From assembly GCF_014192395.1 (NCBI RefSeq), contig NZ_JACHXW010000006.1:124001-188000 (forward strand): a DNA stretch of 64,000 nucleotides, in the 5' to 3' direction. Numbering within the stretch: the stretch's first letter is position 1; every line of letters starts with the position of its first letter. The position numbers and the translations under genes were made by a program. This stretch comes from Paenibacillus endophyticus. GTDB taxonomy: Bacteria > Bacillota > Bacilli > Paenibacillales > Paenibacillaceae. The notes under the pieces were generated by a model. That model searched no databases, was not told the origin of the DNA, and saw only the letters and a program-made list of their open reading frames with translations. Below are positions 24,206 through 33,890 of the stretch, piece by piece.

Positions 24206-25835
24206 GGTAATGCTTGTGGATGACGACTACCCCGTGCTTGAGCTGATCCATTACGCGATTGATTGGGAGCAGCTCGGGCTTTCGGTCATTGGATTATACG
24301 AGAATGGACAAACCGCTCTCGAAGCGGCTGAGGTCGATATGCCGGATATTCTCATTACCGATATTGGCATGCCGCGTATGGACGGGTTAGAATTGATTAA
24401 ATGTTTAAAAGAGCTGAATCCGAATCTGCGGGCAGCCATTCTGTCCTGCCACAGCGAATTCCAATACGCCCAGCAGGCGGTTAAGCTGCAGGTGCAGGAT
24501 TATTTGCTCAAAGATACGCTCGAGCCTTCTGCTATTCATAAACTATTGGTACAATTTATAAGCGGTATGCGCGAAGAAGGCGAGCTTCAGGCAAAACAGC
24601 TTCAGATGGAGCATCTGGTCGATCGCAACAAGGCACTGCTCAAGGAGAAGTTTATTCGTTCGACCTTGCAGCAGCCCATGCTGGATGCAGCTGTTTGGCG
24701 GAAGGAGCTGGAGGATTTCGGCCTACCCTTTCAAGCAGGAGAAATCATTATTCCTGTCATGGGGATGGTAGACGATTTCCGTTCCGCCAAGCTGCGCTAC
24801 CATTCGGATGACGTGCTTCGGTTCGCGATGGACAATGTCGCAGAGGAAGCCATTCGCAGTGAAGGCTTGCTGTCCGTGCATTTCAATTATAGTCCGCAGC
24901 AGTCCGTTTGGTTGCAAACGTTTCCTTGCGGGCTAAAAGTGAACGGCTTCGACGAGGCAAAGCGGATGATGGGCAGCATGCAGCGTGCCATTAAGCAGTC
25001 GTTGAAGCTGTCTATGTCCTTCTTGATTGGTGACAGCTGCGTAACGCCGGAGCAGTTGAAAGCTTCCATCGCCGCTATGCAGGCGAATACGACAGGCCGC
25101 TTTTACCGTATGCCCGGCTCCATCGTCAAATTAGCGCCATGCCCGGCTTCGGAAGGAGATATGTTTGCCCAGTTTCATGCGGCAAGCGCGAAGCTTAGGG
25201 AGCTTATGCTCAGCCGGGACTCGGCAGGCGTGTCGCATGCCGTAGACAGCTGGCTTGCAGAAGCGAAGCAGCACAGGCATGCTCCCGAAAAGGTGAAGGA
25301 CTGGGTGCTTAAGCTGCTTCTCGATATGAAGCTTAAGCTGCAATCCAGTCTTCAGCACAGGTCTGCTCAGTCGATCGAAGTCAATCACGGCGAGCTGCAT
25401 GAGATAGATCACCTATCGGAGCTGAAGGACTGGCTGATCGCGCATTGCCGAGCGGCAATTGCAGCCGAAGAGCAGCCTGGCAATCAATCCCGCCGAACGG
25501 AAGTAGCGGACGCCTGCCAGTTCGTTGCGCTGCATTTGGACCGAAGAATTAGCCTGGAGGAGGTCGCCGAGCGTCTGTTCATGAATCCGAGCTATTTCAG
25601 CCGCTTGTTCAAGAAGGAAACCGGTGAAACGTTTATTGAGTTCGTGACGAGGATGAAAATGTACCGGGCCAAGGAGCTTCTCGACCAGACGGGGTCCCCG
25701 ATAGGGAAAATATGCGAGACGCTCGGGTATGACAATCAAAGCTATTTTATTAAGCTGTTCAAAGCTTTTTCGGGTGTCACGCCCGTTGAATACAGAAGCC
25801 AGCAAAAACGGCAACCGTCGGGAGTGAGGACATAG
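24195..25835 (+). CDS. YesN-like response regulator with AraC-type HTH
   Basis: The ~546-residue protein has an N-terminal receiver (MLVDDDYPVLEL, phospho-Asp in DILITDIGMPRMDG, Lys in DYLLKDTLE), a long middle region, and two C-terminal AraC HTH units (ISLEEVAERLFMNPSYFSRLF and IGKICETLGYDNQSYFIKLF). The start is ATG 24195 or 24198, overlapping the end of the kinase gene; the open frame extends 15 residues upstream but without a ribosome site. It likely activates the two promoters with 21-bp-spaced TCAAAATAG repeats. The next gene begins 2 bp after its stop. Confidence 0.92.
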   Translation: MMYKVMLVDDDYPVLELIHYAIDWEQLGLSVIGLYENGQTALEAAEVDMPDILITDIGMPRMDGLELIKCLKELNPNLRAAILSCHSEFQYAQQAVKLQVQDYLLKDTLEPSAIHKLLVQFISGMREEGELQAKQLQMEHLVDRNKALLKEKFIRSTLQQPMLDAAVWRKELEDFGLPFQAGEIIIPVMGMVDDFRSAKLRYHSDDVLRFAMDNVAEEAIRSEGLLSVHFNYSPQQSVWLQTFPCGLKVNGFDEAKRMMGSMQRAIKQSLKLSMSFLIGDSCVTPEQLKASIAAMQANTTGRFYRMPGSIVKLAPCPASEGDMFAQFHAASAKLRELMLSRDSAGVSHAVDSWLAEAKQHRHAPEKVKDWVLKLLLDMKLKLQSSLQHRSAQSIEVNHGELHEIDHLSELKDWLIAHCRAAIAAEEQPGNQSRRTEVADACQFVALHLDRRISLEEVAERLFMNPSYFSRLFKKETGETFIEFVTRMKMYRAKELLDQTGSPIGKICETLGYDNQSYFIKLFKAFSGVTPVEYRSQQKRQPSGVRT

Positions 25836-25837
25836 GG

Positions 25838-27664
25838 ATGAAACGCGAGCAAATTGAAAGCATGCTGGAGCTGGGCAGAAAACGCGGGATATCGCTTATT
25901 CTAGGGGACAGCGCTCCAGATAGCCTGTGGGGTACTGCTTTGAACGGCACGTTAATGGAAGAGATTCGGGCGGATGCCGACAATCGCTTGAAAGCAGCGG
26001 ACCCTGAGCTTACGTTCTCGCTATTTCGCGTCTTTGGCGATACAGGTGAACGTCTAGCCTACGAGAACGTATATTTTGATAGGCGCAAGCGAATGAATGC
26101 GTTTGTTATTATGGCGCTGCAAGAGCCGGGCAATAAGCTGTACGAGACCGCAGCGCTGGACACGATCTGGTCCATTTGCAATGAATTCACCTGGTGCCTG
26201 CCTGCACATTTCAATGAACGGGCGGAGAAGCCGGATATTGATCTGTTTGCGGCGGAAACGGGGTTCGCCTTAAGCGAGGTGCTGCTTCTGCTTGGCGAAC
26301 GATTGCCGCGTTTGCTGCGCGAGAGGATAGAGACGGAGATTGAGAACCGTCTATTTCGCCCGTTTTTGGAGCTGGGGCCTTATGGGTGGGAGACGGCTGA
26401 GCATAATTGGTCTGCGGTTTGCGCAGGCTCAATCGGGGCAGCTGCGCTCCATCTCATGAACGATACCGGCAGGTTGTCCGAGCTGCTTGCGCGGGTGCTT
26501 CGTTCGCTTGATTACTATTTGGACGGCTTCGGCGAGGATGGGGCTTGCGCGGAGGGGTATTCCTATTGGCAATACGGGTTTGGTTACTTTGTTTATTTTG
26601 CCCAGCTGCTTAAAGAGGCGACCGAAGGCCGAATGGATTTGTTTGAGGCAAGAAAAGTGAAGGAGATTGCGCTTTTCCAGCAGAAAAGCTTCACAAGCGG
26701 CAATGCAGTCGTCAATTTTTCTGATGCGCCAAATGAAAGCGGTATATTTATGGGATTAAGCTGCTGCTTGCATAAGGAGTATCCTGAGGTTATTGTGCCG
26801 GATGCGAGCCTGCGGGCAGCCTATTCTTCCGATTACTGCGGCCGCTGGGCACCTGCTGTCCGCAACCTGATGTGGGCGAAGGAAGAATGGCTCGCCTCGA
26901 GCAGCGGCAAGGCGCTTTGGCCGGCAGAATCGTATTATTTGCCTGATGTGGCATGGTTGTTGTCCAGGCATGTAAGCACGAATGGAGGGAGCTACAGCTT
27001 CTCCGCTAAGGGCGGCCATAATGCGGAACCGCACAACCATAATGACGTGGGCCACTTTCTGCTTCATGCGGACGGACAAGCTTATTTGGCGGATTTGGGC
27101 AGCGGCAAATATACGGCAGACTATTTCGGCAAGGGGCGTTATGCCATATGGTGCAACGGCTCTCAAGGACATTCGGTACCGATTGTCAACGGCTCGCATC
27201 AACAGGCTGGCCAGCAATTTCGGGCGAAGGTCGTGGAAGCGGCTTCAGCAGAGGGAGAAGACCTATTAGAGATTGAGATTAGCGGAGCTTATGGGTTATC
27301 GCAGCTGGAGCGTTTAGGGCGTCGTTTCCATTGGCAAAAAGAAGAGCTGCCTTGTCTGTCTCTTATTGATCGTTTTTCATTCTTGCCAGGTGAGGGAGAC
27401 AAGGGACTCACCAACTTCCCAATAACAGAACGTTTTATTTCGTACCTTGCCCCAGAGCTAACGAAGGCTGGCGAGCTTTTATTCATCGGAAAACGAAGGC
27501 TCCGCATGATTTATAATCATCAGCTTTGGAGTCCTGTCGTAACGGCAAGAAGCGACATCGATCATTATGGCAGCGAGCGGCATTGGCATACGATTGATTT
27601 TGAAGCATCCGCTCTACCTGCGGTTCCTTTTATAGCTGCTTTTACTTTTCAATTTGACTCATAA
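25838..27664 (+). CDS. Heparinase II/III-like polysaccharide lyase
   Basis: The 608-residue protein has an N-terminal alpha/alpha toroid (about 60-340, with EHNWSAVCAGS and CAEGYSYWQYG) and a C-terminal heparinase II/III beta-domain containing GGHNAEPHNHNDVGHFLLH, the metal/active-site His cluster of the family. Such enzymes cleave uronic-acid-containing polysaccharides by beta-elimination. No signal peptide is seen, so it probably acts in the cytoplasm on imported oligosaccharides. It starts 2 bp after the regulator gene and precedes a GH88 gene, so the products would be unsaturated uronyl sugars. The exact polymer cannot be told from sequence. Confidence 0.85.
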   Translation: MKREQIESMLELGRKRGISLILGDSAPDSLWGTALNGTLMEEIRADADNRLKAADPELTFSLFRVFGDTGERLAYENVYFDRRKRMNAFVIMALQEPGNKLYETAALDTIWSICNEFTWCLPAHFNERAEKPDIDLFAAETGFALSEVLLLLGERLPRLLRERIETEIENRLFRPFLELGPYGWETAEHNWSAVCAGSIGAAALHLMNDTGRLSELLARVLRSLDYYLDGFGEDGACAEGYSYWQYGFGYFVYFAQLLKEATEGRMDLFEARKVKEIALFQQKSFTSGNAVVNFSDAPNESGIFMGLSCCLHKEYPEVIVPDASLRAAYSSDYCGRWAPAVRNLMWAKEEWLASSSGKALWPAESYYLPDVAWLLSRHVSTNGGSYSFSAKGGHNAEPHNHNDVGHFLLHADGQAYLADLGSGKYTADYFGKGRYAIWCNGSQGHSVPIVNGSHQQAGQQFRAKVVEAASAEGEDLLEIEISGAYGLSQLERLGRRFHWQKEELPCLSLIDRFSFLPGEGDKGLTNFPITERFISYLAPELTKAGELLFIGKRRLRMIYNHQLWSPVVTARSDIDHYGSERHWHTIDFEASALPAVPFIAAFTFQFDS

Positions 27665-27696
27665 CAATCGATAAGAGGCGAGGAGCGTGAACGAAT

Positions 27697-28827
27697 ATGG
27701 AAACGAGCAGTTGGACAACGGAAGCCTGGGGAAAAGTGCATGAAAAAGTGACGAGAACAAGTACGCGAATTGGGGCAAGGTTCCCCCACGCAAGTGTGGA
27801 TGGGTCATACGTGCTTGAGGCTCCGCACTGGTGGACAGCTGGATTTTGGCCAGGTCTGCTATGGCTGCTGTACCGTGATTCGGAATCGAAGGATGAGCGC
27901 TATAAGGAGATCGCGGAGGCTTGCGAGCAGCAGCTCGATGATGTGCTGTTTGGATTCGACAAGCTCGATCATGATATCGGCTTCATGTGGTCGCTTACGA
28001 GCGTTGCGCGCTATAAGCTGCTGGGCGACGAGCAGTCCCGCAAGCGTGCGCTGCTTGCGGCGAGTGTGCTTAGCGGCCGTTTTAACGTAAAAGGAAATTA
28101 TATTCGCGCATGGAATCCGTGGGGCGAGGGTGACCGCAACGAGGGATGGGCCATTATTGATTGCATGATGAATTTGCCGCTGCTCTACTTCGCGAGCGAG
28201 ACGACGAACGACCCGCGATTCAAGCATTTGGCAATGGAGCATGCGGATACGGTACTCGAGCATTTCATTCGTACGGATGGCTCCGTCAATCATATCGTCG
28301 TCTTCCATCCGCTGACAGGTGAGTTCGAGAGTGTGAACGGCGGGCAAGGATTCGCACCGAATTCGGCTTGGTCGCGAGGTGCAGCTTGGGCGATATACGG
28401 AATGGCATTAAGCTACCGCTACACTGGGGAGCTCAAGTATCTGGATGCCGCGAAGCGGGTTGCGCATTTCTTCCTAGCCCAATTGCCGGAGGACTCTGTC
28501 CCGCATTGGGATTTCCGATTGCCAACGGGAGTCGAGCGCTATCGGGATAGTTCGGCTGGCGCCTGCGCGGCTTGCGGCCTGCTCGAAATCGCGCGGGCGG
28601 TGCCGAGCGAGGAGGCTGGGCTTTATCAGGCTGCGGGGGAGCGCATTCTGCGGTCTCTGTACGAGAATTACGGGGCATGGGACAATGAAGCGGAAGAGGG
28701 CTTGATTCTGCATGGGACAAGCCATTATCCTGAGCGGAGGAATATTGATGTGCCGCTTATTTATGGCGATTATTTCTTTGTTGAGGGATTAGCGAGATTG
28801 CGAGGAAACTCGGCAACATTCTGGTAG
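27697..28827 (+). CDS. Unsaturated glucuronyl hydrolase, GH88
   Basis: The 376-residue alpha/alpha-barrel enzyme removes the unsaturated uronic acid left at the non-reducing end by a lyase. It aligns with Bacillus UGL at its two catalytic aspartates: Asp93 in LDHDIGFMW and Asp155 in NEGWAIIDCMMN. HWWTAGFWPG near the start and SAWSRGAAWAIYG are family motifs. It lacks a signal peptide, which fits an intracellular role. Start ATG 27697 has GAGGCGAGGAG upstream. It is followed 8 bp later by a DUF2264 gene. Confidence 0.93.
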   Translation: METSSWTTEAWGKVHEKVTRTSTRIGARFPHASVDGSYVLEAPHWWTAGFWPGLLWLLYRDSESKDERYKEIAEACEQQLDDVLFGFDKLDHDIGFMWSLTSVARYKLLGDEQSRKRALLAASVLSGRFNVKGNYIRAWNPWGEGDRNEGWAIIDCMMNLPLLYFASETTNDPRFKHLAMEHADTVLEHFIRTDGSVNHIVVFHPLTGEFESVNGGQGFAPNSAWSRGAAWAIYGMALSYRYTGELKYLDAAKRVAHFFLAQLPEDSVPHWDFRLPTGVERYRDSSAGACAACGLLEIARAVPSEEAGLYQAAGERILRSLYENYGAWDNEAEEGLILHGTSHYPERRNIDVPLIYGDYFFVEGLARLRGNSATFW

Positions 28828-28835
28828 GAGGCATC

Positions 28836-30059
28836 ATGAATATGACCAACGGCTTGCCTATTTATAGCAAACTTACTGACCGTCAGTATTGGCTGGAGCA
28901 GATGCTTCGCATAAGCAATCCGGTTTTGGAGGCGCTGGCGGAGCGTCGATTAAAAGAGAAGATGCCGATTGAATTCGCGGACGTCGAAGGAGAGACGGAA
29001 GCGGAACGGACGCTGGCTGCAGCTGAGCTTAAGGCGGACCGCGCCAAATATACGCATTTGGAGGCGCTTGGCAGGCTGCTGTCCGGAATAGCTCCGTGGC
29101 TGGAGAACGGCAAGCTCCTTGGAGCAGAAGAAGAGGCGCGCATCCGGTATGCCGCGCTTGCACGCGAGGCCATTGACGCGGCTACCGATCAGGATTCTCC
29201 GGATTATATGAATTTCAGCGAAGGCTACCAGCCTATCGTCGATGCAGCCTTTCTGGCACAAGCTGTTCTGCGCGCGCCAATTGAACTCGGGGAGAAGCTG
29301 GAGCCACGGGTAAAGGCGAATCTTGCAGCTGCGCTTAAGCAAACGCGAACAAGAAAGCCGGTTTTCTCCAACTGGCTGCTCTTTGCGGCAACGACCGAGG
29401 CTGCCCTGCTCAAACTAGGCGAGGCCGACTGGGACCCGATGCGGATCGATTATGCGTTGAAGCAGCATGAACAGTGGTACTTGGGTGATGGCGCATACGG
29501 CGATGGACCTGATTTTCATTGGGATTATTACAATAGCTTCGTCATTCAGCCCATGCTGCTCGACGTGCTTGCAGCAGCAGGCGGGCAGCATGGGGAATGG
29601 GGAGCGATGCGCAAGGCAGTGGCTGACAGAGCGCGGCGTTATGCGGAGGTGCTGGAGCGGCTGATCGGGCCGGATGGCGCTTATCCGCCGATTGGGCGAT
29701 CGCTGGCTTACCGCTTCGGAGCATTCCAAAGCTTAGCCCAAAGCGCGCTGCTTGAAGATTTGCCGAAGAGCGTCAGCGCAGCGCAGGTGAGAAGCGCCTT
29801 GTCGGCAGCCATCAAGCGCACGCTCGAAATGCCGGGAAATTTCACGTCGGACGGCTGGCTGACGATCGGCTTCTGCGGTCATCAACGGGACATCGGCGAG
29901 CGTTATATCTCGACAGGCAGCCTTTATTTGTGTGCAGAGGTATTTCTGCCTTTGGGCTTGCCGCCGGAGCATGCGTTTTGGAGCGGAGCAGAGGAGGCAT
30001 GGACTTCTAAGAAGGCATGGTCCGGTCTAGCGTTTCCAATCGACACGGCTTTGAAATAA
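28836..30059 (+). CDS. DUF2264 domain protein
   Basis: The 407-residue protein resembles DUF2264 family members: RQYWLEQMLRISNPVLEALAERRL at the start, ALGRLLSGIAPWLE, NWLLFAATTEAALLKLG, and DGAYGDGPDFHWDYYNSFVI. The family occurs widely in polysaccharide utilisation clusters and probably has an alpha/alpha-barrel, but no reaction is established to my knowledge. AGGAGG precedes ATG 28836. It is the last gene of the polysaccharide operon and is followed by a large palindrome (about 30119-30233). Confidence 0.82.
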   Translation: MNMTNGLPIYSKLTDRQYWLEQMLRISNPVLEALAERRLKEKMPIEFADVEGETEAERTLAAAELKADRAKYTHLEALGRLLSGIAPWLENGKLLGAEEEARIRYAALAREAIDAATDQDSPDYMNFSEGYQPIVDAAFLAQAVLRAPIELGEKLEPRVKANLAAALKQTRTRKPVFSNWLLFAATTEAALLKLGEADWDPMRIDYALKQHEQWYLGDGAYGDGPDFHWDYYNSFVIQPMLLDVLAAAGGQHGEWGAMRKAVADRARRYAEVLERLIGPDGAYPPIGRSLAYRFGAFQSLAQSALLEDLPKSVSAAQVRSALSAAIKRTLEMPGNFTSDGWLTIGFCGHQRDIGERYISTGSLYLCAEVFLPLGLPPEHAFWSGAEEAWTSKKAWSGLAFPIDTALK

Positions 30060-30118
30060 CACATAAAGAGGTTATTGAAAGAGGATAAGTCCGAGTCGGC
30101 TAATCCGATTAAATGCCA

Positions 30119-30233
30119 AAAAAGAACCTTCGATAACCACTCTGAACGGTGACCTGCAAGATGGACTCTTTTTTCTAAAAAAGCAGCCTCTTGTGGGTCA
30201 CCGTTGCTATAAGTGGAATTGAAGGTTCTTTAT
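30119..30233. repeat. ~115-bp imperfect palindrome / terminator-like element
   Basis: The arms start AAAGAACCTTC and end GAAGGTTCTTT, with a second matching block AACGGTGACC / GGTCACCGTT and a central CTTTTTT-CT-AAAAAAG hairpin. The palindrome is about 115 bp and lies between two convergent units (DUF2264 gene and minus-strand ATPase-IsdG gene). It could terminate both transcripts, or be a small non-autonomous palindromic element. Confidence 0.7.
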
Positions 30234-30326
30234 TAACTCAATATTGCGCAAACAGTGGGAACCGCAATTCCCTAAAAGAATGTTGTGCTAGTCCTTGATT
30301 AATGAAAGGTGCTGCTTCAACCGTAT

Positions 30327-31472
30327 CTATGCTTCCTTGGCTAACTCTTGTTGAATAGGGGGCAGCGGGTTGCGCTTGACTTTCACTTCTTGGAAAGTGA
30401 TTTTATTGGAAATAATATAGTCAGGCGTCTTGCGATGCGTGTGCGACTCACGGAATGCTTCGCTTTTCGTCCAAGCCTGGAAATCATCCTTGGAATTCCA
30501 ACGGGTAACGACCGAAACCTCGTCATAATCCTTCGTGTTCTGCGTGAGCAGAACTTCAAGACCGAGGAAGCCCTCCATGCCCTCTACCTTGCCAATCCGG
30601 TCAAACCGCTCGATCAGCTTGTCACCGTTTCCTTTCGTAATTTGCGATATGTTCGTTACAATAATCATAGTTGCATCCTCCTCGTAATTTCTAGGTATCG
30701 GAATAATGACTGGGTAATTTTGCTCAAAGCTTACTTTGGCTTCGATTTCGTATACTTGCCTCAAAAAGCGGGACGTAATGACTGCCTGCGGATTGCCGGT
30801 TGAAACAATTTCTCCGTCCTTCATGGCGATTAGGTGATCGCAAAAGGCTGCGGCTTGCTGCAAGTCATGAAGAACCATGACAATCGTGATGCCTTGCTCT
30901 TGATTGATTTTTCGCAGCATGCCCATCACTTCGAGCTGATGTGAAATATCGAGGAAGGTCGTAGGCTCATCGAGTAATATGATGCTGGTTTTCTGGGCAA
31001 GCGCCATTGCAATCCGTGCTTTTTGCTGCTCGCCTCCCGACAACGTGTGGAACATGCGGTCATCATGCCGCCGTATGCTCATCGTTTTCATCGCCCAATC
31101 AATGATTTTGTTATCCTCATCAGTCAGTCTCTGCTTGAACATGCCTTTATGAGGCGACCTGCCGAATGCGATAAGCTCGCGAACGGTGAGCTCCGGCAGC
31201 ATTTCTTTCGCTTGGGGAAGCATTGATATGGTTCTAGCGTAGTCTGCTCTGGAATAGACGCCAGCTGCTTTTCCTTGTACGCTGACGTCGCCTTTGTCTG
31301 CTTTCAGCAGTTTGGCGACGATTTTGAGAAGGGTAGATTTGCCGGAGCCATTAGGCCCGATTATCGCTGTCATTTTACCTTCGGGAACGGAGGCTGTAAC
31401 ATCGAAGAGCTGAAACATTCCCATTTCATGCTCTATTTTCTCCAAATCAATCGCTGAAGGAGTGTTTGTCAT
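30327..31472 (-). CDS. Iron/haem ABC ATPase fused to IsdG-type haem monooxygenase
   Basis: Residues ~1-262 are a FepC/FhuC-like ATPase: [29 protein letters not shown] and the switch His in VLHDLQQ. Residues 269-381 form an antibiotic-biosynthesis-monooxygenase-type domain beginning MIIVTNISQ, with Asn274, Trp334 and His344 in the spacing of the IsdG/IsdI catalytic triad (Trp and His ten apart). So one chain would power import and degrade haem. At the junction, GAGGAGG lies 8 bp before the in-frame ATG (30668), so the second domain may also be made alone. Start ATG 31472 overlaps the permease stop (ATGA), with AAGGAG upstream. Confidence 0.85.
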   Translation of the reverse strand: MTNTPSAIDLEKIEHEMGMFQLFDVTASVPEGKMTAIIGPNGSGKSTLLKIVAKLLKADKGDVSVQGKAAGVYSRADYARTISMLPQAKEMLPELTVRELIAFGRSPHKGMFKQRLTDEDNKIIDWAMKTMSIRRHDDRMFHTLSGGEQQKARIAMALAQKTSIILLDEPTTFLDISHQLEVMGMLRKINQEQGITIVMVLHDLQQAAAFCDHLIAMKDGEIVSTGNPQAVITSRFLRQVYEIEAKVSFEQNYPVIIPIPRNYEEDATMIIVTNISQITKGNGDKLIERFDRIGKVEGMEGFLGLEVLLTQNTKDYDEVSVVTRWNSKDDFQAWTKSEAFRESHTHRKTPDYIISNKITFQEVKVKRNPLPPIQQELAKEA

Positions 31473-32467
31473 CTCCAATTACTCCTTTTCCTTAACAAAT
31501 ATAGAAAGAACGGTGCGCCGACACAGGCAAGCAAAATGCCAACGGGAAGCTCGATCGGATCAAACCAGGTTCGGGCTATCGTATCGGCAAATACGACTAG
31601 CGCTGCTCCTCCAAGAATGGAAACGGGGAGCAGGAAGCGGTAATCCTCGCCAATGATCAGCCTGACGGCATGGGGGACGACGAGCCCAACGAAGCCGATT
31701 AAGCCTGCTGCGCTGACTGCAGCGCCTGCAAGCAGAGAGGAAAGCAGAATTAACAGCAACCGCTGCAGCTCTACTTTTTGGCCGAGCAGCTTAGCAGAAT
31801 CATCTCCTAGCAGGAGCAGGTTAGCGGGCTTTATGGCCGCGATGGTTAATCCGAGGCCAACCAGCGCGTAAGGCGCCATAAAGGAAAGATGATGCCAGCT
31901 TCGGCCGTTCAAGCCACCGGACAGCCAAGGCAGAACCGCTTGAATTCGGTCGCTGTAGACGACCATAATGCCGTTCATGACCGCCCCGAGCAGCGCGTTG
32001 ACGGCAACGCCTGCCAGCACGATTTTGACGGGGGAGGTGCCTTTATCCCAAGAAATAAAGTAGATAACGATGGATGTGGCAAAAGCACCGATAAAAGCAG
32101 CCGCAGGCAGCAAATAGCTAAGCTGAGGCAGTAAAACCATCGTGATGACGGCAGCAAGGCCGCCTCCCGCCGAAACGCCGATAATGCCGGGGTCGGCAAG
32201 CGGATTGCGCATAACCCCTTGCAGAATGGCGCCGGCTGCGGCAAGGCAAGCGCCTGTGAGCAGGCCGACAAGCACGCGGGGGAGCCGCAGGTTCATAATG
32301 ATGGTGTCATGGGCGGATTGCGAATCAGTCGTGATAATCATCCAGATTTCTCTGAGCGAAATCGGCACGGAACCGAAGGATAAGCCGTAAAATACGCTTA
32401 ACAGCAGCAGGACAGGGGCTGTAATTAACGCAATCGTTCTTCTTCTTGCGCGGATTTGTCTACTCAT
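31469..32467 (-). CDS. FecCD-type iron/haem ABC permease
   Basis: The 332-residue permease belongs to the BtuC/FhuB superfamily with about nine to ten helices. Typical segments: [44 protein letters not shown], and the cytoplasmic helix motif [17 protein letters not shown]. Its start lies 10 bp after the binding-protein stop and its end overlaps the ATPase-IsdG start. It is the single membrane component, so it would form a homodimer. Confidence 0.93.
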   Translation of the reverse strand: MSRQIRARRRTIALITAPVLLLLSVFYGLSFGSVPISLREIWMIITTDSQSAHDTIIMNLRLPRVLVGLLTGACLAAAGAILQGVMRNPLADPGIIGVSAGGGLAAVITMVLLPQLSYLLPAAAFIGAFATSIVIYFISWDKGTSPVKIVLAGVAVNALLGAVMNGIMVVYSDRIQAVLPWLSGGLNGRSWHHLSFMAPYALVGLGLTIAAIKPANLLLLGDDSAKLLGQKVELQRLLLILLSSLLAGAAVSAAGLIGFVGLVVPHAVRLIIGEDYRFLLPVSILGGAALVVFADTIARTWFDPIELPVGILLACVGAPFFLYLLRKRSNWR

Positions 32468-32477
32468 CTTGGTCCTC

Positions 32478-33428
32478 TCATTGCTGCAGTGCCTCTAGTT
32501 TCCCATGCAATAGCTCGAGCGACTCCATGACTCTTGTGCCAGGGTTTGAGCCGAACAGATCGGAGGGCAGCACCTCTACTTTATTTTGCTTGACGGCCTC
32601 TAAGCTGCTCCATGCGGGATTGGTCTGCATTTCCTTTAGGAAGCTTTTCTTCACCTCTTCGGGGTCTCCGTGGGTCATGATGAGAATGAGCTGAGGGCCC
32701 GCTTCGACGATTCTCTCTGAATTGAGCTGCGCATACTGCGGATAGCTTTGCAAGCCGGGATAGTCCGAAGCAATATTCGTTCCCCCGGCAAGCTCCAATA
32801 TATTGCCGCTTAATGAATTAGGCAAAGCAGCCATGAACGTTCCTGGAGCACCATAAACGAGCAGTGCGCGCGGCTTAGGAGTGTCTGAGCTGGCTTCGTA
32901 CTGCTTGATTTTCTCGTCTATTTGCTTTATAAGCTCATCTGCCCGCTGCTCCTTTTGGAGAAGCTGCCCAAACAGCTCAATCTGTTTCTTGATCTCGTCA
33001 ATCGAATTCGCGCTGGTCAGAATAACTTTGGAGCCAACACCCTCTAGAATCGGAACGTCCTTCGTATTCATTGGATTGTTGCCGAGTACCACATCTGCGC
33101 GGAGAAGCGTAATTTTCTCTAAGTCAACCTCATGCGCGGAGCCGATCTGCTCTACGGCCTCTGCTTCTTTGGAAGCAAGGGGAGTCGTGGAGGTAGGCCT
33201 TCCGACTAGGGTTCCGCCAAGCGCATAAATAATATCGGTTTCACCGTTGCTCAGCGCTACGATATGCTGAGGCACCTCATCGAAAGCGATGTTGCGATTA
33301 GCAAAATCTTTAATTTGAATGAGCGATTGCTGCTGATTGACAGACTGTTCTATGCCTCCAGCCTGGGTGCTGCAGGCAGTTAGTGATAATACAAAAGCAG
33401 CACAGCATATAAGCAAACCTTTCTTCAT
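32478..33428 (-). CDS. Iron/haem-binding lipoprotein (periplasmic-binding-protein type 3)
   Basis: The ~316-residue lipoprotein has the signal MKKGLLICCAAFVLSLTACS with lipobox LTACS. The mature part has two lobes joined by a long helix, with IIYALGGTLVGRP, AELGG-like ELAGGTNIASDYPG, and PQLILIMTHGDPEEV. The start is ATG 33428 with GGAGGT upstream. A Fur box (33455-33473) lies 27 bp before the start, so it heads an iron-repressed operon with the permease and ATPase-IsdG genes. Substrate is probably haem or a siderophore; the haem oxygenase domain favours haem. Confidence 0.9.
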   Translation of the reverse strand: MKKGLLICCAAFVLSLTACSTQAGGIEQSVNQQQSLIQIKDFANRNIAFDEVPQHIVALSNGETDIIYALGGTLVGRPTSTTPLASKEAEAVEQIGSAHEVDLEKITLLRADVVLGNNPMNTKDVPILEGVGSKVILTSANSIDEIKKQIELFGQLLQKEQRADELIKQIDEKIKQYEASSDTPKPRALLVYGAPGTFMAALPNSLSGNILELAGGTNIASDYPGLQSYPQYAQLNSERIVEAGPQLILIMTHGDPEEVKKSFLKEMQTNPAWSSLEAVKQNKVEVLPSDLFGSNPGTRVMESLELLHGKLEALQQ

Positions 33429-33454
33429 GTGAACCTCCAAGCTGGGGAATAAAT

Positions 33455-33473
33455 GATAGTGATTATCAATATC
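33455..33473 (-). promoter_or_regulatory. Fur box of the minus-strand iron operon
   Basis: GATAGTGATTATCAATATC matches the 19-bp Fur consensus (GATAATGATTATCATTATC) at all but two positions. It lies just upstream of the lipoprotein gene's ATG. Confidence 0.85.
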
Positions 33474-33816
33474 ACTTAAACGATAGTGAAAGTTGCTGTC
33501 ACTGTCAACATGTTTTTGCCGCAGGAAATGTTTATATTTTCCACTCAGAATAGCATAGTTAAAGCTTGGTATGGCGCACTATTCGAAAATTTAATAACGG
33601 TTGACGAGTACTGAAATCTTAACGTAATATCTATTACGAGTTTACAGTGCTGAATATTTTTGGAAGAGGTGCGGGTTTATAAGAAAATATTGAGAAGTGT
33701 CGATTCAGGCTTTTTTACATGGACTTCATGGACTAGGCGGTAAGCCGAGCTGGTCTAGTGCATTCCAATCGTCGAGGAAATTTTAACAGACAGGTTATTT
33801 TTTTTATTTGCATATT

Positions 33817-33835
33817 GAGAATGATAATCATTAAC
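33817..33835 (+). promoter_or_regulatory. Fur box of the plus-strand haem operon
   Basis: GAGAATGATAATCATTAAC has the GATAATGATAATCATTATC Fur pattern with two mismatches. It lies 55 bp before the decayed NEAT gene and the isdE-like gene. No other feature is evident between 33474 and 33816. Confidence 0.83.
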
Positions 33836-33890
33836 TTTTAACTTTCGGTTATCGATTCCAAACACACATAGAAGTATCATAGCGTTGAAA

